Assembly (NCBI RefSeq): GCF_023078275.1
Contig: NC_062996.1
Location: forward strand, 5,890,001 to 5,954,000
DNA from: Leguminivora glycinivorella
Lineage: Eukaryota; Arthropoda; Insecta; Lepidoptera; Tortricidae
Direction of reading: 5' to 3'
DNA length: 64,000 nucleotides
Part shown: positions 34,598 through 46,627 of the stretch, piece after piece
Layout of the letters: each line of letters opens with the position of its first letter
Position numbering within the stretch: position 1 is the first letter of the stretch
Notes under the pieces: model-generated
What the model saw: only the letters and a program-made list of their open reading frames with translations
Databases searched by the model: none
What the model was told of the DNA's origin: nothing
Made by a program: the position numbers and the translations under genes

Positions 34598-35030
34598 TAT
34601 TTTCCCCTCACTAGCTCGGAAACACGTGTTTTGTCCTTTAATACCAGCGGGTAAAAACGCATTTTATCCACTAGTGGGTAAAGTAATTTGACCTTGAATA
34701 AAGTCAAATTAACTGCTTTAAAATTGATAAAAGTAGGTTAATCTAGTAATAAAGATGATTTACCACCTGTGGAACTACTGGAAGCAGTGATAAATGCATT
34801 TTTTGCGTTGTAGTTTCCTCACTATAGTGAGGGGAAAAGTTTTGTGTTACACTCGGGTGCAAATGTATTTTACTTCTCGTGTGTTAAAAAAGTCGCAAGT
34901 TCAGGATTCTATTTTCGAACCACTCGCTTCGCTCGTGGTTCAACTATAGAATCCTTTCACTTGCTCGTTTTTCAATTCGACACTCGGCGGTAAAATACAA
35001 CTTTGCCCCCTTGTATAACAAATAACTATT
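34598..35030 (-). repeat. R7 repeat, copy C, flanked by 67-bp direct repeats
   Basis: Same family and strand as copy B, 165 bases away. The flanks 34,535-34,601 and 35,029-35,095 are the same 67 bp ('TTATACGTATACAACGTGTT' to 'AACAGATTATTATTATT'). Confidence 0.85.
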
Positions 35031-35121
35031 ATACGTATACAACGTGTTACACCAGCCACTGGAAACCTCAGACACCTCAACAGATTATTATTATTTAGAG
35101 TTAGTCTAGAGAATTTAATTT

Positions 35122-35335
35122 TATTTTTTTCTTTTAACGAGATATTAATATATGTGATAGACGATGGTTTTCTGACTCTGGGAAAAATAATAAAAAAAAT
35201 ATTCAAGATCGATTTTTATACTAAATCAGTGTTAGAAGTTGAATAGGCCAAATCTTATTTATATAAATATATCGTAATTGGTAAGCTTTATTTAAAAAAT
35301 ACTACTATTAAAAAGCTACAGTATTTGTGGAATCT
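35122..35335 (+). repeat. Dispersed repeat, second of two copies
   Basis: Matches 9993-10,205 over about 200 bases with small indels. Confidence 0.75.
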
Positions 35336-35384
35336 GTCATACCGATATAAGTTAAATGTAGTTGCCTGTGTGGTGACCGGTTAA

Positions 35385-35630
35385 GTGCCTGTGTAGTGAC
35401 GGGTTAAGAATTTCACCACCCCCTTTCTTACCGCGGGTGTCGTAGAAGGCGACTATGGGATATGGGTTAAATTGTGGCGTAGGCGAGAGGCTGGCAACCC
35501 GTCACTGCAATGTCACACAGTTTCGTTTACTTTCAACCCCTTATTTGCCAGGAGTGACACTGAAGCTTTAGTAGTTTCATGTGTTTTGCCTACCCCTTTA
35601 TGGGATACAGGCGTGATTGTATGTATGTAT
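35385..35630 (-). repeat. R1 retroposon, reverse
   Basis: 'GACGGGTTAAGAATTTCACC' to 'GATACAGGCGTGATTGTATG'. The end unit is partly doubled ('TGCCTGTGTGGTGACCGGTTAAG' is repeated). Confidence 0.8.
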
Positions 35631-35998
35631 TTTAAATAATGCTAATATAAAATATGATCATACTTATCTGCTGCCAGCCCTGAAATGTGTGGTAAAAGCC
35701 GGCGGCTCGATAATAGCACTATAGTAGCATTAGTAGCTTCAGTGACAACCCTGGCCCGTAATGATGTATCGAATCTTATTTGTTCAGAAAAAATCCAAAT
35801 ACTGGGTAGAGGTTGAAATTTTTCTTCTAAAGAATTTGACTTGGAGATTTGACTTGGAGAAAATAATTTAATTATGTACATGTTAAGTTATTGTATAACT
35901 ATGGTTTTGTTTGAAGAAACGTCACTTTCAACATCTAAAACAATTTTTTGGCGAAGGTATATCAAATTTCAAATAAGGTGGTTAATTAGGTAAACATC
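35631..35998. other. No gene seen
   Basis: No supported feature. Confidence 0.4.
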
Positions 35999-36177
35999 CA
36001 TACTAATATTATAAATGGGAAAGTGTGTGTGTCTGTTTGTTTGTACGTCTTTCACGGCCAATCGGAGCGACGAATTGACGTGATTTTTTAGTTGGTGATA
36101 GTTGAAAGGATGGAAAGTGACATAGGCTACTTTTTGTCTCTATCTGACGTGAGCGATGCCGCGGGCAAGAGCTAGTA
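35999..36177 (+). repeat. R2 repeat
   Basis: 'CATACTAATATTATAAATGG' to 'GCCGCGGGCAAGAGCTAGTA'. Confidence 0.8.
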
Positions 36178-36270
36178 ACAAATAAATAAATAACGTCCTT
36201 ACACAGATACGTCCCAGTAAGCCCAAGAAGGCAACGCCTTATTATTATAATAACCATGTATGTATGTACA

Positions 36271-36515
36271 CTGCCCGTATGATGACGGGTTAAGAAGTTT
36301 CACCATCAATTTTCTTCCCATGGGTGTCGTAGAAGTCGACTGTGGGATATGGGTTTGATTGTAGCGTAGGATAGAGGCTAGCAACCTGTCTCTTCAATGT
36401 CACAATTTTGTTTTCTTTGAACCCCTTCATTGCCAAAAGTGGCACTGAAACTTGAGTAGTTTCATTGTGTTTGCTACTTCTTTATGGGATACAAGCGTGA
36501 TTTTATGTATGTATA
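36271..36515 (-). repeat. R1 retroposon, reverse, diverged
   Basis: 'GATGACGGGTTAAGAAGTTT' to 'GATACAAGCGTGATTTTATG'. Confidence 0.75.
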
Positions 36516-37254
36516 ATAGACTAACCTAAGCTAGACAAGCATCTATTGTATTTTAGCTTCCAAATACAAACTAATAATCAATAATTCAATCACCGTCCTA
36601 TTTCAAATGCCCATACACGGCGTACATCAAAATTGAGCGGAACCAAAATGGCCGCCCATAAATTTTCGAGATAAGCACAGATCATAAATCCGAGTCTAAT
36701 GTTAATGTTTGTTGACTAACCTGTGGTACTTTTAAGTAGCATATTGACAGATGTCAATGGGTTTGTTTTTTGGACAAATATTATGTACTTTTTGCCCGCG
36801 GCTTCGCTCGCAATAAATTTGAAAATAGGAATGCTAAAGTAAAATCCATAATCCTACGGACCAAATTGACAAGTAAGTGTGAACAAATGTTGCCACAGTC
36901 TGGCCAGTGTCGTTCTTATCGATATTAAAATTATTATTACATCGTAGATTTAAGGTGCACCCAGACGGGACAATGAAATTGGCAATTTGATCGGCAAATC
37001 AATATACCAACTTTTTCTGTTATTTCGACAGATCAAAAGGTCTGTAGACCCCTAATTAGAAATTTTTTTTTACTTCAAAGTAGCAATAATATTATACGAA
37101 AATTATATAGATATTTATGATATGCTTGCCATAGCGTGACGGATACTTTATCCCCATAGATATGTCCTGTAGGAGGTAGGGCATAGCGAATGATATTCCG
37201 CTTTGTGTGGTAGGGCACAGCACAGCGGATATCGTCTCGCTCGAATCTAGAGCA
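36516..37254. other. No gene seen; small R2 scrap
   Basis: 'TTTTTGCCCGCGGCTTCGCT' at 36,789 is the end of a reverse R2. Otherwise unassigned. Confidence 0.45.
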
Positions 37255-37640
37255 GAGCCCAACTGGGGTAGTACCTCCGCCTTACAGAAGACCGTAGCCA
37301 AATAGCACTAGACCCTACTCATAGTGTTGTGTTCCTGTCGGTGAGTAAGGCTGCCAGAGCTCAACGAGGGTGCGGTGTGCTGATGACGGGAGGACTTACG
37401 GAACTAACTTGTTCCGTTTATTGTCCTTTGAGTCGTCGGCAACCCGAACCCTCCTTAGAACTTGTACACTCCTTTTTGGTGTGTACTTAACACATCAAAA
37501 GGGAATGTACAAGTTTCTAATGGGGTGGCAACGCGCATGTGACCCTGTTTGAGTTGCAGACGTCCATAGGTTACGGTGACCGCTTTACATCAGGCGGGCC
37601 GTATACTTGTTTGCCACCGACGTAGTATAAAAAAAAAAAA
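37255..37640 (+). repeat. R4 polyA retroposon
   Basis: Longer 5' end than other copies ('GTAGTACCTCCGCCTTACAG'), then 'CATAGTGTTGTGTTCCTGTC' to 'GCCACCGACGTAGTATAAAA'. Confidence 0.8.
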
Positions 37641-38022
37641 ATATGTGATAAAATTGAAAGCATAATACACCGGCTGGGAATGAATAATATTTTATAATAA
37701 AGACTAGTAAAATTATCGTCGGACATGGTATTTTATTTTTTACCTACAGGCTCGGAAACCTTTTTATGTTTTAAAACTAGTGGGTAAAAATGCATGGTAT
37801 CCATCCACTACCTCGAAAATACATAGAACACACCAAAATGTGTACCTCTTAGTTGAAACGAATATACTTATTCTTGATTTAAACTTGTCTGTTGTAATGT
37901 ACTTTACAACTTGTCGATATATTGTTATCGACATATACTCTTCACTATTTTTATTTTGCTGTTCCTGGTAACACTTTACCTGTCAGTCATTTGTCAATTT
38001 AGTCCGTAGGATTATGGATTTT
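37641..38022. other. No gene seen
   Basis: No supported feature. Confidence 0.4.
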
Positions 38023-38345
38023 ACTTTACATACAAAATTTCTCCGACGCGAAACAAAAACGAAACGCCGCGAAAGGTAGTCTGTCTCTGTCGCGCCAATA
38101 CGCAAAAGCGATAGAGATAGATATCTACTAGCGTTTCGTTTCCAAGCGTTTCGTGAGCGTTTGTGCCATTCGGCTAGGCACCCAGGCCCCGTAGCCGAAT
38201 GGCATTTCTGTGACACGAAGCGAAAACGAAGCGCCGCAGAAATGTTGTCTTGCTGTGTCGCGCCAATAAGCAAGGGCGATAGAGATAGCTACGAAAGAGA
38301 TATTATCGTGAGCGTTTGTGTGCATTCGGCTACGCACACAGGCTT
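38023..38345. repeat. Two adjacent R10 copies
   Basis: 'GAAACGCCGCGAAAGGTAGT..' and 'GAAGCGCCGCAGAAATGTTG..' begin two similar ~160-base units, each closing near 'AGCGTTTGTG' and a 'CCATTCGGCTA' / 'GCATTCGGCTA' motif. Confidence 0.65.
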
Positions 38346-38347
38346 TA

Positions 38348-38582
38348 AGCTAGGAACATACTACGCGGATGTCCGCGGTCGCGATCAGTGTGCACGGTCT
38401 TCGGGACGTGGCTTCGGCTGACCAAAACATCCAGCGAGCCAGATTTCGATCGGACGTCCGTGCGCTCAAGGCTACGTCCACAACCGACGACCGATAGTTT
38501 GCACGGTTAAGTGTATATTCATTGTCTAGATCCGCGTCCGCGGTCGCGCGACGGCGGACGTCCACGTAATATGTTCCTAGCT
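38348..38582. mobile_element. Harbinger-like MITE (235 bp)
   Basis: Ends 'AGCTAGGAACATA' / 'TATGTTCCTAGCT', flanked by TTA (38,345-38,347 and 38,583-38,585). The GC-rich, CGCGG-rich centre is also partly mirrored ('GGATGTCCGCGGTCGCG' / 'CCGCGGTCGCGCGACGGCGG'). Non-coding. Confidence 0.75.
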
Positions 38583-38830
38583 TTAATCTCTTGGATTTCG
38601 GGTTGTGTTTTCCTTAGAGATTAACGAAGGTAAAGGTCCTCCAAACAAGAGGAAGGTTACATATTCTTGAGGTTCATGGACGTTCCACGGAACACAATGA
38701 AAGTAAAAATAGATCATGTGATAGTACTGTCCTTGAATGTTGAAGGACATGGACGCTTGATCGAATGTATTAAGGTTTGGTATACTTTTCCTCGTATATG
38801 TACATAGTATTTGTTCCAGTAAAATTTCAA

Positions 38831-39073
38831 GTTGCCCGTGTGGTGACGGGTTAAGAATTTCACCACCCCCTTTCTTCCCGTGGGTGTCGTAGAAGGCGAC
38901 TGTGGCATATGGATTAAATTGTGGGTAGGCGAGAGGCTGGCAACCTGTCACTACAATGTCACAATTTCGTTTTCTTTCAACCCCTTATTTGCCAAGAGTG
39001 GCACTGAAATTTGAGTAGTTTCATGTGCTCTGCCTACCTCTGCATGGGATACAGGCGTGATTGTATGTATGTA
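38831..39073 (-). repeat. R1 retroposon, reverse, full length
   Basis: 'GTTGCCCGTGTGGTGACGGG' to 'GATACAGGCGTGATTGTATG'. Confidence 0.85.
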
Positions 39074-39222
39074 AAATTTCAAGTAAATTTACATACTTAC
39101 TTATTTCAATTTTTCAAGTATTAGTTCCCTTTTTTTTTTTGTAAAAGTAATTACTAATTAAGCTTGCCCCAATGCTTATTTTAAGCCGTCTACAGTATTT
39201 TTCAACAGGCATGATTAAAATA

Positions 39223-39451
39223 GTACATTAGGATACAAGTGCGTAAAAAAGGAAGTTCGAAACGAGTGGCGATAAATTAAAACACGACCGAAGGGAGTGT
39301 TTTAAATCGACACAAGTTACGAATTTCCTTTTCGCACGTGTATCGTACGACGTTTTTCAGTACAGATTGGCCATCCGAAGTTTCGACCTGGCATATAATG
39401 AACCACTTCTCGCACTAGTGCGTAAAAAAACACCATCTGTACTGAAAAAAT
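39223..39451 (-). repeat. R8 foldback repeat, reverse
   Basis: 'TACAAGTGCGTAAAAAAGGA' to 'CCATCTGTACTGAAAAAATA'. Contains the same hairpin as 20,098 plus a ~90-base extra segment. Confidence 0.7.
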
Positions 39452-40440
39452 AGTTTGAGAACATATATATTAGCTGCCTATGCGTAATTCGGAATTTTTT
39501 CAAGTGTCACAGAACTCATCCAAGTTGAAAACTACTATAACCTAAAAATTTAGTTTGTTGTTTCATTTTTCTTTAATAAAGTGTTACTTGCCAGCACCAA
39601 AAGAACGTCAGCAAAAAGTTCAAAAACCCGCACTGCGTACCACAGACAAAAAACCTAAACAGAAGTTGGCGCCTTCGTGTGAAACATTAAACTGTGATTT
39701 AAGTAGCGACATCTGTTGGAGGCGGCAATTAAGCGACTTTTGAAGACGTTTACCATAATTACCAGTGGGTTTTGAGTGCGTTAAATTTGCGATGAATAAA
39801 TTTATAATTTGAAAGAAATAACGTATTTTTACAGGAAAAGGAATAAAATTGTAGCTAAATTGAAAAGTGACACTGCGGGTGCCCTTTTCAAATCAATGTA
39901 TACGACGCTATTTTTTAATTTGTACAATTTCTTGTCCAAATATAACAACAGGTTATGTTGGTAAGAAGACAAGACATATTTTAAGTAGTTTACAAGATTT
40001 TAAGCTACAAACTTAAAACTAAAAATTTTCCGTAACTATAACGGAGTACGCTGGTTCAAATCCAGCATTGGACACTTTGGAGGCCTTGGTAATTTAATCT
40101 TTGTATATGATATTTATTTCAGTTTATAAAATGATTTTATCAATTGGGTAAAAATTGACAAAACAATTTTTTTACGGTGATTCGATTCTGATTTTACAGA
40201 AAACTTATATCGTATGAGAAAAAATACAAGCAGAGATAATCGGGATCCGCCATCGAAGACAAGGCATATCCTCCATAAAACGTTGCGTGACGTAAATATT
40301 TTGCACCATAAAATCGGCGTAAACAAACAAATCCCTTCTGAATAGTCAAATTCAGATTTAACAACCGACCTTAAAGAGATATCGGATATAATACTACTTC
40401 CCAATCTTTACCGAAAAACCTGTCCCTGAACAGTTATAAC
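39452..40440. other. No gene seen; SINE scrap at 40,042-40,092
   Basis: 'GGAGTACGCTGGTTCAAATC' and 'TTTGGAGGCCTTGGTA' (40,042-40,092, + strand) match the 3' part of the SINE at 41,051. Otherwise unassigned. Confidence 0.45.
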
Positions 40441-41050
40441 TAGGGTTGCCAGATAGTCGGGATTTGACGGGATTCTCCCAATTTTTGTCATGTCGTCCCA
40501 ACTTTTGACAAAATAAGAAATTTCCCAATATCATATTTTACAAAAACATCAAATAGAATCAAAACGTTGCTGTTTCGGCGCTTGGAAAAACACGAAAAGT
40601 TGAAAGAAAAGTTACACTTAACCTGAATATTCATTAAAATTGGTGAACATTATCAATTTATCATATTATCAAATATGGGACGAAAACAAGATTTTATTAC
40701 GAAAACGCTTGGAAGTATCGAGTTGGAAAAATATATTGATAACTAGCAGTGTTGTGATTGTAGACTGTATAATAGAGATGACGGAAACACTTTAAAATAT
40801 TTTTTTTAATAATTTAAGTAAATAAACTACTATATAGTTCAGTGACAATATGCAGACTGATGGTTTAAAAATAAGACATCGAAGTCAGTATCAAAAACTG
40901 ACATTTATTTAAAATGTGCGCCGGTCGCGTACCAGCCAGTCGCCAAAATATCTAATTAAGTAGATTCTTCTTGCATTTCCCGACAAAAGTCCCAAAATCC
41001 CATTGAAATGTCATTTTAAAACCGAAATAAATTACACATAATGAAAGAAA

Positions 41051-41145
41051 AAGTGACCAAGGCCTCCAGTGCCTGAGGCTGGAAACGAACCAGCGTACCC
41101 TGCAATCGCGGCAGATGCCTGTTTCCGCTCGGCCACCTAGGTCAC
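41051..41145 (-). repeat. tRNA-derived SINE head (Leu/Ser-like)
   Basis: On the - strand, 'GTGACCTAGGTGGCCGAGCG' gives an A box and 'GCTGGTTCGTTTCCAGC' a T arm. GTGACC pairs with the distant GGTCAC. Fragments recur at 15,525 and 40,042. Confidence 0.6.
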
Positions 41146-41269
41146 AGCTGCTGAGATCGAAATTACGAGTATCTCTCATATGAGTAATCTAGCACAAGTT
41201 GAAATATTTTCAATAGAATATAATTTTTTGACTTGTGTTAATTAGAAAATGTTGAGCTCACTCCATCGT

Positions 41270-41342
41270 AGGCCACGTCTTTGCCTTTGGCTTGTCTGTG
41301 GTCAAGAGTAAGCCCATTTATAATAATAAAAAAAAAAAAGTC
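41270..41342 (+). repeat. R11 LINE 3' end fragment
   Basis: 'CATCGTAGGCCACGTCTTTG' to 'AGCCCATTTATAATAATAAA' plus A-run. Confidence 0.65.
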
Positions 41343-41714
41343 TTTTTGTCCCGATTTTGGGGCCACTCGATCTGGCAACCCTATTTATAAAGGAAAGTAT
41401 TGTAAATGGTCGTTTTTCGTGTCTACCTTCAACATTTCCATTTTACAAGTAACATAAAAAAGTTTGATCATTCGAAACTGTAACTTCGGGGTTGAGTAAT
41501 AGAGTTGGTTTAAGTTTGTCTTGTTGTTGTCGCAGTCTTGCATGTTTGGAATCAACATAATTTAGGATTTCGGCAACGGCTGTATGCGCAGCGTTTGCCA
41601 ATTTGCTCGAAGTTTATAGAAAATGGCGGATACAAGTATTAATATACCTAGTATAAATGTAAGTTAGACTTATGAATTTGAAGTTTTTCGGAACTTATGT
41701 GCGTTTGATATTTG

Positions 41715-41900
41715 CCAGTCGCTTTTGTGAAGAAACCGAACTAATTCCAATAAGGCCTAGTTACGTTTCGGGTTGGAAGGTCAGATGGTAGTAGCTTTCG
41801 TAAAACTAGTGCCTGACAAATCTTGGGATTATTAAATTGTGGGACTCCCATGAGCCGTGATAAACGCTGGGATAATGCAAGGAGGATGATGATGACGGAA
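41715..41900 (+). repeat. R12 SINE-like repeat
   Basis: 'CCAATAAGGCCTAGTTACGT', 'GGAAGGTCAGATGGTAGTAG' and 'GAGCCGTGATAAACGCTGGG', ending in a GAT microsatellite. Confidence 0.6.
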
Positions 41901-42000
41901 GTTAGATTTAATGCTGTTCTTGAAAACGTTTTCCGTTAAAGAAAATACCCCTCGCAAACAAGTAAGTTTCTTGCAGACAACACAACTTAAGGGGAGTTAT

Positions 42001-42180
42001 CCATACTAATATTATAAATGGGAAAGTGTGTGTGTTTGTTTGTTTGTCCGACTCTCCCGGCAAAACGGAGCGATGAATTGACGTGATTTTTTAACTGGAG
42101 ATAGTTGGAGGGATGGAGAGTGACATAGGCTACTTTTTGTCTCTTTCTAGCGCGAGCGAAGCCGCAAGAAAAAGCTAGTG
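42001..42180 (+). repeat. R2 repeat
   Basis: 'CATACTAATATTATAAATGG' to 'GCCGCAAGAAAAAGCTAGTG'. Confidence 0.8.
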
Positions 42181-43194
42181 TTTTATAAAGCTTTAGTTCT
42201 AAAGGAAGAAACGCCTCCGCCATACAACTTCAAGACGGATTTTCCAATGACCTTTAAAATGGCGTGGTCGTGTCGAGTTATATTTGCTCATTAATGTTCT
42301 TAAAAGAGTACGTTTTACCGTGAACTTGCGTGAACGTTTGCAGGTAATGGAAATAATCTTCTAGACGTTTATAAAAAAAATACCATACCAATAACAAATA
42401 CCAATTATTGAGCACGGCAAATACGGATCCACTTACAAGTTGACTGGAAGGTCTGGAAGCAACTGCCGCATATACTAGTTTTTGCCTTTTTATAACGTTT
42501 GCAAAATTAACATAGCTAAGTACATACAAAAGTTTCCAAAACTTACAGTTTCACCCACTGTTAGTAACCGCAATATCACAATTTGGATTTCTTTTAGCCC
42601 CATTTTGCCAAGAGTGGCACTGAAACTCAGTAGTTCATGTGCTATACCTACACGTCTAAGGGATACAGGCGTGATTATACATATGTATTTTTTATTATTA
42701 TTGTGACGATCTTTTTGTGAATTAATACTAATTTTTAAATTAATACAACATGAAGTTTCCAATAAGAAATAAAAGAAACCATTAAGGAAAACAAAATGTC
42801 GCCTCAGTTCGGACCTTACCCTTTATAAAGTGTTTAAACTGGTCCATTTCCTATTATCTACTGAAAAACAATACAACTTATAAATTAAAAATAATAGTAT
42901 GCATATTCTTTTCCACATGGAACGCGGAACTAATAAAGCTTAAAATAAAGTAAATGGATTCACGTTAAGAACCTAACGGGAACTGACATGGCAACAATGA
43001 GGCATTATTCTTCACGGCAGAAGTTTCAGCAACTTATCCCATTGTTACAGAATAATGTTATGAAGTTCCAACTCTAAACATTGTACGGGAAAAGTAAGAC
43101 TAAACATAAACTACATTTAAGTAACTTTTGTGACGGAATTATAATAACTGTTTTAATTTATACCTACTATTATAATTTTATCCTTGCCGGCGGC
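42181..43194. other. No gene; decayed reverse R1 at 42,540-42,690
   Basis: 'AAGAGTGGCACTGAAACTCA' and 'GATACAGGCGTGATTATACA' mark a decayed reverse R1. The rest is unassigned. Confidence 0.45.
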
Positions 43195-43345
43195 TATATT
43201 TCCGAGCTCATATAACCCGGCAACCTTCAAATCAAGAGTGAACAGGCATCTTCTGGGCAAGCTCACTCCATCGTAGGCTATGTCTGTGCCTTCGAATAGT
43301 AAGTATGTGGCCAAGAGTAAGCCCGTATATAATAACAAGAAAAAT
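43195..43345 (+). repeat. R11 LINE 3' end, longest copy
   Basis: 'CATATAACCCGGCAACCTTC', 'GAGTGAACAGGCATCTTCTG' and 'CAAGAGTAAGCCCGTATATA'. The style is that of the 3' terminus of a Jockey-like LINE. No coding part. Confidence 0.55.
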
Positions 43346-43356
43346 GAAAGCCATGG

Positions 43357-43410
43357 CTTCTACGACACCCACGGGAAGAAAGGGGGTGGTGAAATTCTTA
43401 ATCATCACTT
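43357..43410 (+). repeat. R1 fragment
   Basis: 'GGCTTCTACGACACCCACGG' to 'GTGGTGAAATTCTTAA'. Confidence 0.7.
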
Positions 43411-44145
43411 ATCATCAGGTGTGATCGTGGTCAAACGTCTACGTATTCATACTAAAAAAAGACGTAGCGCACGGCGACAGGCTCGCGAGACGCCAGATGT
43501 GGGGGGGGGTCCTTACCTACGATTTGGACGACGACGATGATGATAAATGTATTAATTATATTATATACTTATATGTATATCTGTTTGTATTAGAGCTAAA
43601 GTGCCAAATGATTAATATATGTGTTTTGTTTTTGCAGGTACATATCAATCCCAATGTGACTTAAACTGGCAAGTAATAGGCAAAATTGCAATGGACAAAA
43701 TATAATGCTTATTAAACCTATTTAATACAAAATAATACATTATTAAGGTTTCAATCCATTGTAATTTAGTCAAAATCAACATTGATGATTCACCTAAGTT
43801 GAAGAACAACTTTGAGGCAAGTAACCATAGTTAGTAACTAGTTTGCAGGTGGTACAGCGACATCTAGCGAAAAATTTGGACTTCAAAAATATAAATACAT
43901 TTTACGACAGCAAGTCATTACCCAGTTTGCGGGGGTAACAGGGACATCTAGCGAACAACTTGCACTACGGCATATAATTGTTTTTCACGCCCTCTATCGT
44001 TGAGTTTTCTAAACATATCCTAAGTACATCGGATTTACTATTTCCTTTGACTGAAAACACCGTGATTAGTGCTTAAGTTATACGAAACAAAAACATATAG
44101 GTATCTCAAACTAAAGAACATGTTTACTACAGTTTATGTTAAAGA
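43411..44145. other. No gene seen; two similar ~60-base units
   Basis: 'GCAGGTGGTACAGCGACATC' (43,853) and 'GCGGGGGTAACAGGGACATC' (43,928) start two related segments ending in 'TAGCGA..TTG'. Otherwise unassigned. Confidence 0.4.
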
Positions 44146-44330
44146 CTGAGCCTGGGGTCCGCTTTGACAACGAATCCCAAGATTTGGCGTAGGTAGACAC
44201 TAGATTTACGAAGGCGACTGCATCTGACCTTCCAACTCGAAGAGTAACTACTTAGGCCTTATTGGGAAATGTCCGGGTTCTCACGATGTTTTCCTTCACC
44301 GAAAAGCGAATGACAAACACACTAATAAAC
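44146..44330 (-). repeat. R12 SINE-like repeat, reverse
   Basis: 'GAGCCTGGGGTCCGCTTTGA' to 'TTTCCTTCACCGAAAAGCGA'. Confidence 0.65.
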
Positions 44331-45937
44331 ATAAATATTAACAATACGTAACGGTGAAAATAATCTGCGGTCGATTCTAGTTGAGAGGTAAATGTTATTG
44401 CTCTGTGGTTTGCAGCGCCATCTATCGGTGATTGCATTCAGTCTGTATAACTGTCGTGTGATATATCGGTCATTGTCATCGCTTTCCCGAATAACGGATT
44501 CGGGAAATATTAATTACTTCATTGTTTTATTGTTCGTACTACTATTGATATGAAGGAAAATTGGGTCAAAGAAAAACCTAGTATTTAATATTCAGCTGTT
44601 GCTAGAAGTATATATTTTTAAACAATGATGGTGTAAACTAGCCTACAGCCCATCTAATTTTAAGTAGCCACCGTAGCCTCTATAAAGAATACCTAGAAAT
44701 TCTTAGAATCATTAAGTCCGACTTTTTAACAAACTTATTTTTATATACCTTAATGTGTAAAATGAATATATCTACCACGTATTTACAAGCTAAATTTATG
44801 AAATAAAAATATTCGTATCAATATCAAAATCTTCTTAAATACGCAAATAAACAACCAAAGAAGTACTCCACATAAATACAACCTATTATAAACAGGAAAT
44901 ATCAAACGTAATAAAAAATGGCCACGTAATATTTTGCTGATACCAACCAAATCAGGTTGGCCAACATCACACTGCTCAATCACGCGTGAATTATTGACTC
45001 AATTCCCTCCTCAATGCGTAAATAATCTGTGGCAACTGTTCCATAGACTACAGAGATTGGATGTTGACCTTTTCACGGTTTCGATCAGAGCTTGAGAGGG
45101 TTTTCTGCTGTTTATTCTCTGTAAGACGTGTCATGAATTACAATACCACATAATACTGTGGCAAACGTACTTGGACAGTAGATGGATGAGCGAAATTTAA
45201 ATGTTTGTTTGGTCGCTCTTTCGCACCATGTTTAATTTTTAATTTCCCACTTTTTTATACGCAGAAAGTATCTACAATAGACAGTCAATAAAATCTTGAC
45301 ATGAATAAAGGCGGCAAATCTCAAAAATGTAGCGCTCACCGGCCAATTGTCTTCATAAAACGCGTGACTTCCTAACCTTGACGTTGGCGGAATCATCGAC
45401 GAACCATAACAATTAGAAGACCGCAGCCCACAGAGAACCTCCTATAGAGTGGCAGTCTTGTATATTTGGTTCGCGATACGAGTCACCAGTGTTTGGGGTG
45501 CGAGGAGCGGGCGGGGAATGTGTTAAGCGCGCTGTGATTGGCCGTTTCAAGGACGGCGGGCAGTCGCGCTAGATGAAAAGGGACAGAAGTATGACTGTCC
45601 CTCTACTGACGCGTAAGTGGCCAATGTAAGTTGACCTATGCCGGCTCTGAATAAATTATAAATATGACTTATTTGTGGAATGTAATGCCGTCTGTTTTTA
45701 AATTTGAGCTTCTTGTTACCTTTCCACACCATTTCACACTACAGGTGGACATCTTTAAGGCATCAAAATACCCTTTTCCAATTTTTTTGTGCGAAAAACA
45801 CGCGCTGCTTTCGGGTCTGTTACTTGGTCGATACTGATCGGGCACGGCGAGCGCCCGCGCTTATATCAGTGCAAATACTAGGAAGGCTGGCGACCGCGAG
45901 TCGTCTTGTAATAGATGTCTATAGGGGTTGGTCTGTG
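44331..45937. other. Unassigned intergenic sequence
   Basis: No gene. 'GCTCACCGGCCAATTGTCTT' at 45,335 is the unsplit form of a repeat seen at 32,579/33,163. 45,480-45,640 is GC-rich with the mirror pair 'AAAAGGGACAGAAGTATGAC' / 'GACTGTCCCT'. Confidence 0.4.
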
Positions 45938-46212
45938 CCGCAGCCAAATAGCACTAGACCCTACTCATAGTGTTGTGTTCCTGCCGGTGAGTAAGGCTGC
46001 CAGAGCTCAACGAGGGTGCGGTGTGCTGATGACGGGAGGACTTACGGAACTAACTTGTTCCGTCTATTGTTCTTTGAGTCGTCGGCAACCCGAACCCTCC
46101 TTAGAACTTGTACACTCCTTTTTGCTGTGTACTTAACACAGTAAAAGGGAATGTACAAGTTTCTAATGGGGTGGCAACGCGCATGTGACACTGTTTGAGC
46201 TGCAGGCGTCCG
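45938..46212 (+). repeat. R4 retroposon, 3'-truncated
   Basis: 'GCAGCCAAATAGCACTAGAC' to 'GAGCTGCAGGCGTCC', then an abrupt switch to a LINE-like fragment. Confidence 0.8.
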
Positions 46213-46214
46213 CA

Positions 46215-46331
46215 AACCAGGTCTCATCGACGAACTTGCGACCATCTCCAACGCACTTTCGCCACTCCGTCCGCTTCTCCGCAAGCTTCTCCCAGTTTTG
46301 GTAGTCGATTTTAAAGGCTGCCATGTCCCTA
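46215..46331 (-). pseudogene. LINE ORF2 C-terminal fragment
   Basis: On the - strand it reads 'MAAFKIDYQNWEKLAEKRTE' then 'WRKCVGDGRKFVDETW', the sort of W-x-x-LA-x-x-R-x-x-W tail found at the C-terminus of RTE-like reverse transcriptases. Only ~39 codons survive, fused to R4 sequence. Confidence 0.45.
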
Positions 46332-46351
46332 AATAAATAAATACATAAATA

Positions 46352-46545
46352 TTATAGGACATTCTTACACAGATTAACTGAGTCCCACGGTAAGCTCCAG
46401 ATGGCTGGTGTTGCAGGTACTCAGACAACGATATATATAATATACAAATACTTAAATACGTAGAAAACATCCATGTCTCAGGATCAAATATCTGTGCTCA
46501 TCACACAAATAAATGTCCTTACCGGGATTTGAACCCGGGACCGGG
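46352..46545 (-). repeat. R3 tRNA-SINE, reverse
   Basis: 'ACTCAGACAACGATATATAT' to 'CCGGGATTTGAACCCGGGAC'. The inverse B box is clear. Confidence 0.8.
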
Positions 46546-46627
46546 ATAGATCTACTGAATGGGAAGTGGCTAATATTTGTAGGTATGTGTGGGTATGTTA
46601 GCTTTACTAGCGTTCGCCAGCGGCTTT

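Larger units (their letters stand above)
40443..41385. mobile_element. DNA element with 'AGGGTTGCCAGAT' inverted ends
   Basis: 'TAGGGTTGCCAGATAGTCGG' is mirrored by 'GATCTGGCAACCCTA'. Just inside, 'GTCGGGATTTGACGGG' faces 'GTCCCGATTTTGGGG'. The ~940-bp interior is non-coding and has taken a tRNA-SINE (41,051) and an R11 fragment (41,270). Confidence 0.65.
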
